From NCBI GenBank assembly GCA_011800155.1, contig CM022374.1, positions 682,001 through 746,000 on the forward strand: DNA of 64,000 nucleotides, written 5' to 3'. Source of the stretch: Flammulina velutipes. Taxonomy: Eukaryota > Basidiomycota > Agaricomycetes > Agaricales > Physalacriaceae. Below the pieces are notes generated by a model. The model did not search any database. It was not told the DNA's origin and saw only the letters and a program-made list of their open reading frames with translations. The position numbers and the translations under genes are program-made. Below, piece by piece: positions 57,500 through 64,000 of this stretch. Numbering within the stretch: position 1 is the first letter of the stretch; every line of letters starts with the position of its first letter.

Positions 57500-58225
57500 G
57501 ATAAAGAAGATGGGGGATGTTAAAGTTTCTGGGCGTCGTACTGAATCTCTTATAAGGCGACTCCGGTGCCGGGGTCAAGCTGACGAAGGATTCCCGAGTA
57601 GAGAAATCTGGTTCCCGAGTTATCATTCGAAGACACCGCGCAGATGGCCACTATGGATGACTGAGAGTTATGTATTGGCTTCGTCCTCATGGACTTGATA
57701 ATCAGTATGGATCGTCGATAAAATCAGGGAAAATAAGCGCCTCTGATGCTGCGGAGATGAATTCGACAGCTAAATATCACCCGGTGATATTCAGGGGGCA
57801 GGTATACAAATACGTCCACTCTGAACGCCACGACAAAATTAACACGCTCTGTCGCAGCGAGTAGAAAATCGATTAAGCAGAGACATGCGGAAGCACTATA
57901 CGAGCTTGAGAATCACCATTTTGAGCTTCTTTGGTACGATGAAGTGTAGTCACAGCTGTTTTGAGGTGGATTGGGCGCCAACGAAAGCAGATAGAAGCGT
58001 AATCAGCTGAAACTTCGTTACAAAGAATTTTTTTGGAAGAAGTCTGGAACCGCCTTATTACTGACACCAACTGGTCTCATCAGAATGCTCCAGGTGTGTG
58101 TCTGTCGGAAGGGAGCTGAACAAACGGCGGAGTTCAGATATATCATGTGACCGTGGCCATCTTCTTGCAAAGTTGAACGGTCAGGGTCCGGTTTACGTTG
58201 AACCTTGAGCGCTTGAGCTAACACC
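57500..58225. other. Intergenic region between tiny gene copy 2 and kinase D
   Basis: About 725 bp, closely matching 24481-25203. It contains the TCATGTGACCGTGG element at 58143. No gene supported. Confidence 0.6.
58143..58156 (+). promoter_or_regulatory. Conserved promoter element TCATGTGACCGTGG, kinase D
   Basis: Exact 14-bp match, ending 70 bp before the ATG of kinase D. Confidence 0.55.
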
Positions 58226-59594
58226 ATGACTCAAGTGAACTCCATAACAGCTACTTCGATATGCGTCTCTGCGACGATTGCCATGCTGGGACTATTCTAT
58301 CAGTGGCGAACGGCAGACCGTCGTTTACGGGCCAAGGTAAGTGCTGTTGTTCTTCATTGCAATGTATTGACGCTCGTGTAGCTCCCTCATGAACTTGAGT
58401 TGTGGCGCGTTCCTGGACCCGACTGGGACGCTGAAGAATCCGTCTGGGCGCCTTTCGTATCAGTTTTGCTTAGGCATGGCTTGGAGCGATGGGAATCTCC
58501 TCGTGGCTCTATGTCTGCCCAACGTGTTGAGACTCTACCCAGCGCGGGCGGCTATTCCTTTGCTGCTTCGTCTCAGTTCGAAAGCGATGGGCTATGGAGA
58601 AATGCGCGCTATTTTCAGTATAACGTATGTATCTATCTACGCGTATCTTCGATTCTGACTGTTGTTTAGAACGGCCTGAAGCGCGTAGTGCGAACTCGGG
58701 AGGGCAGAGATTTAGTCTGTCGCGTCATAATCATTCACAAGGAAGGTCACCAATGTCTGGAAGCTCTACGTCGATTGGCTACTGGTGCAAACACCCTCCT
58801 CGCCGACAATCATGTATTGCCTATGATTCGCGAACTACATTTCGAAGACATCGTTTGCGGCCTATTCCCATTGGCCGGCCCCAGTATGGTAAAAGCCTTT
58901 GGACCAGGTGCTTGCTTTGTAAAGAATTCCGTCGGAGATATCATGGATATGCTTCTGCAAGCTCTTGAGGCAAACTACTTTTTCTTTCCACCTGGCACAT
59001 CACTGAAATTATATCATGAAGGCCCTCGTGTTCATCCATCGGAAACGCGTCGGTCATCGAGTATGTCGATCCTGCTCCACATTAGTGCTTCCTAATCTTG
59101 GTATTTTAGGATGCTTTCTACAACAATTTCCTCGTGCAATGGCAACCTCAGTCAATGAGGACCAAGACTCTACCAACTAGTCGGCCGCGCGTCTATCTAA
59201 TAGACTTCGAGACAGCCATATGCTTCTCGGAGGATCGTCCATACGATGAATGCTTGTGCTCAGGATTGCCGTTCGGTGAAGATGATAATTACGCCCAACC
59301 GTATCCAATTTTCATCGCAGAAAACAAAGAGTACAATCCCTTCTACCTCGACCTCTGGCAGCTGGCCTACTATTTCCAGTTCTTAAAGGTCGGTCAATTC
59401 TTGAAGCGTAATATCATGTTATCGAAATACGTTTCTGTTAGACCTCTTTCCAACCTCTTGATGATCTTCTCCCGGTGCTCGTAGAACATGGTACAGCGGC
59501 GAAGGCTCATGAAGCACTGCGTACAATCATAGGTTCGACTCCTCCTGAGGCCTTATTACTCGAACCCGTTTTCGACGAGGAGGCGGCGTCCTAA
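58226..59594 (+). CDS. Membrane-anchored kinase-like protein, copy D
   Basis: Direct-duplication partner of copy A: identical first exon (MTQVNSITATSICVSATIAM). Exon 2 differs at ERWESPRGSMSAQRVETLPS. Core: IHKEGHQCLEALRRLATGA, catalytic-loop equivalent VGHRDAFYNNFLVQW (Gly for the usual Ala before HRD), YLIDFETAICFSEDRPY (DFE), YLDLWQLAYYFQF. Ends LLLEPVFDEEAAS with TAA at 59592-59594, like copy C rather than A. Intron 3 starts with GC at 58970. Frame intact across six exons. Confidence 0.85.
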
Positions 59595-59679
59595 CCTTTC
59601 TTCATTTGTATGACTCTTGCTATCTCCATTTGCTTTGAATTCAATTACGCACACGACCCACTAACGCCAGTTACTGCTG

Positions 59680-59780
59680 GACATCTTTTCAAGCTCTTGC
59701 CACTGAGAGCCCCTCGAAGCGTTGTCATCGGGTTGACTCCCGAAAGTTTTACTACTTGAACCGACCGGGAGGCGCAGTGG
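59680..59780 (+). pseudogene. Decayed terminal exon of a kinase-like gene
   Basis: Downstream of kinase D, a stretch after CTGCTGGACATC resembles the last kinase exon: TCTTTTCAAGCTCTTG (SFQAL), then GTTGTCATCGGGTTGACTCCCGAAAGTTTTACTACTTGAACC, matching the VIGSTPPEALLLEP codons with small indels. No usable frame. Confidence 0.55.
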
Positions 59781-59887
59781 TTCATGCTACCTAGTACGAT
59801 GCCCAGATAGTTTCATATGCCTGCATACTATGGAGATTGACATTCTATCGGCGGTGTTCATATAAGCGCTAATGGATGATAAGCAAA

Positions 59888-59901
59888 TCATGTGCCCGTG
59901 G
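59888..59901 (+). promoter_or_regulatory. Promoter element TCATGTGCCCGTGG (one mismatch), kinase E
   Basis: Same element with A to C at position 9, ending 94 bp before the ATG of kinase E. Confidence 0.45.
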
Positions 59902-59994
59902 TTAATGAAGATGACAACATTGGGCTTTGAAGTTTGAACGTTGACCTGTACGCCCAACTGCTGATAAGTAGTCCGATATTCTCCTTGCAAGGAC

Positions 59995-61371
59995 ATGTCT
60001 GTAACCAAGTCTGCAACAACTATCTCGATATGCATCTCGGTAACGATTGCCACGCTGGGCCTTGTCTACTGGCGAACGGCAGACCGTCGTCTACGTGCCA
60101 AGGTAAGTGTTGTTGCTGTTCATTGCAACGCGGTGACGCTCGTGTAGCTCCCTCATGAACTAGAGTTGTGGCGTGCCCCTGGACCAGACTGGGACGCTGA
60201 AGAATCCGTCTGGGCGCCTTTCGTACCGGTTTTGCTTAGGCACGGCTTGGAGCGCTGGGTATCTCTCCCTCCTATGCCTTGTCAACGTGTGGTATCTTTT
60301 CCCAGCGCGAGTGGCTATTCTTTTGCTGCTTCCTCTCAATTCGAAAGTGATGGGCTATGGAAAGAGGCGCGCACTTTCCAGTACAACGTATGTCTCTACG
60401 TGAGCGGGTATCTTTGAATCTCACTACTTTCAGAATGGCCTGAAGCGCGTAGTGCGAACTAGGGAGGGCGTAGACCTAGTCTGTCGCGTCATAGTAATCC
60501 ACAAGGAAGGCCACGAATGTCTGAAAGCGCTGCGCCGGTTGGCTACTGGTGCCAGCACCCTCCTCGCCGACAATCATGTTTTGCCTATGGTTCGCGAACT
60601 ACATTTCGAGGACATCGTTTGTGGCCTATTTCCTTTGACCGGACCCAGTATGGTGACATCCTTTGGACCGAGCGCTGGCTTTGTAAGGAATTCCGTGGGG
60701 GACATCATGGATATGCTCCTGCAAGCTCTTGAGGCAAACAACTTTTCCCTAAAATCTGGCACCACCTCACTGAACTTCTATTCTATTCTACAGGCCCTCG
60801 TATTCATACATCGGAAGCGTGTCGCACATCGAGTATGTCGATTGTGCTTCACGTTGACACTTTCTAACATTTGTTTTTAGGATGCTTTCTACAACAATTT
60901 CCTCGTCCAATGGCAACCCCAGTCAACGAGGACCAAGACCCTACCAACTAGTCGGCCGCGCGTCTATTTAATAGATTTTGAGACAGCCGTATGTTTCTCA
61001 GAGGATCGTCCATACGATGAATGTTTGTGCTCGGGATTGCCATTCGGCGATGTAGACGACTACGCACAACCGTATCCTGTTTTCATCGCCGAACACAAAG
61101 AATATAATCCCTTCCACCTTGACCTCTGGCAGCTGGCCTACTACTTCCAGTTTTTGAAGGCTAGTCAATCCTCGCACTGGTGTACTGCTGGATCGCTGAA
61201 CCCCGCTTCTGTTAGACATCTTTCCAACCTCTTGACGATCTTCTCCCGGTGCTCGTAGAACAGGGTACAGCGGCGAAGGCTCATGAAGTTTTGCGTGCAA
61301 TCATGGGCTCGACGCCTCCTGAAGCCTTATTGCTCGAACCTGTTTTTGACGAAGATGCGGCGTTCCCCTGA
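59995..61371 (+). CDS. Membrane-anchored kinase-like protein, copy E
   Basis: Start MSVTKSATTISICISVTIAT (close to copy B). Exon 2: GPDWDAEESVWAPFVPVLL, then ERWVSLPPMPCQRVVSFPSA. Core: IHKEGHECLKALRRLATGA with STLLADNHVLPMVREL, VAHRDAFYNNFLVQW, YLIDFETAVCFSEDRPY (DFE), LDLWQLAYYFQFLK. Ends LLLEPVFDEDAAFP with TGA at 61369-61371. GC donor of intron 3 at 60734. The gene lies 400 bp downstream of kinase D, same strand. Frame intact; same doubts about catalysis as its paralogues. Confidence 0.85.
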
Positions 61372-61531
61372 TCTTTCCTCATCAACTCTTGCTCTCTCAG
61401 TTCGCTTTCATTTTTGCCGTCATGTCGTTATATCCAGGCAGCATTCCCCTCATCTTTTCTCATTTGTGCTGTTCAACTCTTGTTATCTCCAGTTCGCTTT
61501 TTTTTTTTGCCGAATCATGTCGTTATATCCA
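61362..61531. repeat. Tandem duplication of the kinase E 3' end/UTR
   Basis: Two consecutive units of about 75-90 bp, each running from GTTCCCCTGATCTTTCC-like or ATTCCCCTCATCTTTTC-like sequence through CAACTCTTG and GTTCGCTTT to ATGTCGTTATATCCA. The second has a longer T run. The first unit starts in the last codons of kinase E. Confidence 0.7.
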
Positions 61532-61750
61532 TCGCTTTCTTGCTTTCTGGTTACCACATATCTTACTTATCACTTTACTTACCATTATATATAGGACGCA
61601 CCTGAAATTTCAATGAAGAATAACCGCAACTGATTCTGAGTCGTCTCCATACTTTAACGCGCCGATTGTAATGTTTCAACTCAGGTCTAGGCTGAGTCAA
61701 GGACAATGCCACAGATAGACGAAATTTGGACGGGGCCAATCCAAAGTTCA

Positions 61751-61764
61751 TCATGTGACCGTGG
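61751..61764 (+). promoter_or_regulatory. Conserved promoter element TCATGTGACCGTGG, kinase F
   Basis: Exact match, ending 70 bp before the ATG of kinase F, although the surrounding upstream DNA is otherwise quite different from that of A, D, B and E. Confidence 0.6.
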
Positions 61765-61834
61765 CAGCAACAATAGACCTTGAACTCATGCCACGTAGTG
61801 GCCCCATCTTTCCTAGCCCCATCGTTTGAAGGGC

Positions 61835-63223
61835 ATGTCTCCACTGAGCTCTCCAGTAATATCGTCACTGTGGATCTCTGCAACAATCGTTGCGCTAGGA
61901 ATATTCTACTGGCGCACGGCAGATCGTCGTCTACGCGCCAAGGCAAAGACTATATATTGCTCTTCATTGAAACGTCCTGATGGTCTCAATCTAGCTTCCC
62001 AACGATTTAGACTCGTGGCGCTTTCCAGGCGGAGACTGGGACGCGGAAGAGTCTGTCTGGGCGCCATTCGTACCAATTTTGCAAAAACATGGCTTGGACC
62101 GTTGGCCTTCTCCCCGTGGACCCATGTCTATCCAACGCGTCGATTCTTTGCCAAACTCAACTGGATATCTCTTTGCCGCGTCCTCTCAGTACGAAGACGA
62201 AGTATCATGGAAATCATCGCTCCGTTTTTCGTACAATGTATGTCGCCACTGTGCTCACAATCTTCTTGAAGGTCTCCCCGTCGATCCTAATTGCCATTTA
62301 GAACGCCCTGAAGCGCGTGGTGCGAACTCGTGAGGGTAGAGACTTAGTCTGTCGCGTCATTGTGATTCACAAGGAAGGCCACGAGTGCCTGAAAGCGCTA
62401 CGCCGGTTGGCTACTGGTGCAAACACCCTCCTCGCCGACAATCATGTATTGCCTATGGTTCGGGAGCTCCATTTCGAAGATATCGTTTGTGGTCTATTCC
62501 CTCGGACTGGGCCTAGTATGTCTAATTCTTTTGGGTCGTCATCTGTTCAAAATTCTGTGGGGGATATCATGGACATGCTTCTTCAAGCACTGGAGGTAAC
62601 AAACCTTTCATTACTGCATCTGTCACGTTACTGAACTACTAATCATGAAGGCACTCACATTCGTACATGGAAAACGCGTCGCGCATAGAGTACGCCGTCT
62701 GGCTTCCTCCATCTCGGTATCTCCTGACTTCCGATAGGACGCCTTTCATAACAACTTTCTTGTCGAATGGCAACCTCAGTCAATGAGGACCAAAATCGTA
62801 CCAACAAGCCGGCCACGAGTCCACTTAGTAGACTTCGAAACCGCGATATGTTTCCCAGAGGACAGCCCTTACGAAGAGTGCCTATGCTCGGGATTGCCGT
62901 TTGGCGATGTAGATGACTATGCACAACCATATCCAATGTTCATCGCTAACAATAACGAGTATAACCCGTTCTATCTGGACCTCTGGCAGTTATGTTATTA
63001 TTTTCGTTTCCTTAAGGTCAAAATATATTCGCTATCCTAGCACGATCATATCACTGAATCTCTTTCTTATTAGACATCCTTTCAACCTCTCGATGACTTA
63101 CTGCCAGTGCTTTCAAGACAAGGCACGGCGGCAAGAGCCCATGAAGTGTTACGTGGCATCATCGGGTCGACGCCTCCCGAGGCTCTGTTGCTTGATCCCT
63201 ACTTCGACGAAGACGCCTGCTAA
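61835..63223 (+). CDS. Membrane-anchored kinase-like protein, copy F
   Basis: Most divergent member. Start MSPLSSPVISSLWISATIVA, anchor, RTADRRLRAK. Intron 1 has a GC donor (61943) where the others use GT; intron 3 has GT (62596) where the others use GC. Exon 2: LPNDLDSWRFPGGDWDAEES, YEDEVSWKSSLRFSYN. Core: IHKEGHECLKALRRLATGA, VAHRDAFHNNFLVEW, HLVDFETAICFPEDSPYEEC (DFE), YLDLWQLCYYFRFLK. Ends LLLDPYFDEDAC with TAA at 63221-63223. All six exons stay in frame despite divergence, which argues for maintained function. It is the last member of the plus-strand row D-E-F. Confidence 0.85.
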
Positions 63224-64000
63224 GCTTTGCCTATCTATATTGCCCAGCTTGTTATCTTCTTTTGAATTATGTTCACCTCCACACCACAAAGACTACTGCG
63301 TCCGTCAGGGAAGGTGAGTAATTTCAGAATGTACATTACATTCATGTAAGCACTAGCTATTGTCCTCATGGGGAGTCCTGGCGACTTTTTTCTTCTTCGA
63401 AATCTCGTCTCATGAGGAGTCGAAGAACAGGTGGCCAAGCGGTGAGGCTAAGCGAGCAGTGACGTACTATATCCCAGCATAGCCGCGCAACTTGAAGAGC
63501 GGATGATGGTCATCGGGAAGACCGACGAAGGCGAATCTCCGCGCGATCTGTACAGCGTTGCTCGCCCGTGCACTGGGACGTCCCGCATGAGATAGCTCTC
63601 ATCCGCTAACTATGTATCTCAAGCGAGAACGGTTGGGGGTTCAACATTGACTCGAAATGACACGTCCTCCATCATGCCCGCCCAATTGTCGACTCGGATC
63701 CCTTTGCCTCCGATCCCACCACATCAAATTGATCTTCCATCTCTCGGAGGTATTTGTATGCCTCCATAGCGGTGGCGGTCCCTTCTTCTGCACCTGGCTT
63801 ACCGACCCTTCGAATTACCAACTCACGCTGAGGTTGTGGAGATCATAATCCTTTTTGTGTATTGGGCTGATGGGGATCCTGGCGATACCTGTCCAGTACG
63901 TACATGTGAACAGCCATATGCTCCGAGTCCGCGCCCCGCTATGACTTAAAGTCTCGACGTGGCATTCCGTTCCCTGTTCTTCATGGTACTACGGACCCCG
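63224..64000. other. Right end of the window, no gene recognised
   Basis: About 775 bp. Short frames only. TCCTCATGGGGAGTCCTGGCGAC (63363) and GCTGATGGGGATCCTGGCGATAC (63866) are weakly alike, suggesting fragments of an old repeat or an exon of a gene continuing beyond the window. Confidence 0.4.

Larger units (their letters stand above)
55964..59640. repeat. Segmental duplication, direct copy 2 (pair of 23316-26640)
   Basis: Contains the F-box 3' end, tiny gene copy 2 and kinase D in the same order and orientation as 23316-26640. Because only this side carries the full F-box gene, this is likely the source copy. It contains about 400 bp (56480-56880) absent from the other side. Confidence 0.85.

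Noticed and set aside
25204..63223. Calling the A-F proteins ordinary active kinases
   Set aside because: DFE replaces DFG, the catalytic-loop Lys is Phe, and no clear VAIK lysine is seen.
63420..63500. tRNA-like D-arm sequence (GTGGCCAAGCGGTGAGGC)
   Set aside because: No matching acceptor stem and no GGTTCGANTCC-like T-arm within tRNA distance.

Overview
The window is nuclear DNA from a filamentous basidiomycete, most likely an Agaricomycete. Evidence: nearly every gene is cut by short (about 45-70 nt) spliceosomal introns, and the gene content is fungal (Zn2Cys6 regulator, EF-hand MscS channel, COG0523 GTPase, Crinkler/RHS-type P-loop protein, basidiomycete F-box and kinase-like families). 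I see no rRNA, convincing tRNA, CRISPR array or autonomous transposon. Intron boundaries were assigned by eye from splice sites, reading frame and family conservation; no search was run.

Layout. 0-22.8 kb is mostly single-copy conserved genes: EF-hand mechanosensitive channel, ribosomal protein eS28, complex I 49-kDa subunit, an unknown gene, a HAD-like/casein-kinase-1-like fusion, THG1, an FAD-dependent oxidoreductase, MFAP1, a small membrane protein that looks frameshifted, a P-loop NTPase, AP-3 beta, a ZNG1-like GTPase and a J-protein. 23.1-29.4 kb is a duplicated accessory block: a membrane-protein relic fused to the 3' end of an F-box gene, a tiny five-exon gene, a kinase-like gene (copy A) and an O-methyltransferase (OMT1). 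29.6-46.1 kb is again conserved: Zn2Cys6 factor, VTT-domain membrane protein, ARID/SWI1-like SWI/SNF subunit, CCDC130/Saf4 splicing factor, inositol-polyphosphate 5-phosphatase, an unknown gene and fibrillarin. 46.7-52.9 kb carries an inverted copy of the OMT/kinase module (OMT2, kinase B), a foldback MITE, and kinase C. 53.0-56.4 kb holds the AC40 subunit of RNA polymerases I/III, a small mitochondrial-type protein and the intact F-box gene. 57.0-63.2 kb holds a second tiny five-exon gene and kinases D, E and F in tandem.

The main discovery candidate is the six-member kinase-like family (A-F). Each member has an N-terminal membrane segment, an HRD loop with Phe where the catalytic-loop Lys should be, and DFE instead of DFG. 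Five of the six share a 14-bp promoter element (TCATGTGACCGTGG) 69-95 bp before the ATG. The family spread through a direct duplication (23.3-26.6 kb with 56.0-59.6 kb) and an inverted duplication (25.4-29.4 kb with 46.7-50.7 kb). Exon relics, GC-AG introns and a TA-flanked foldback element inside one relic record repeated birth and decay. Functions of the kinase-like proteins and the tiny genes are unknown.
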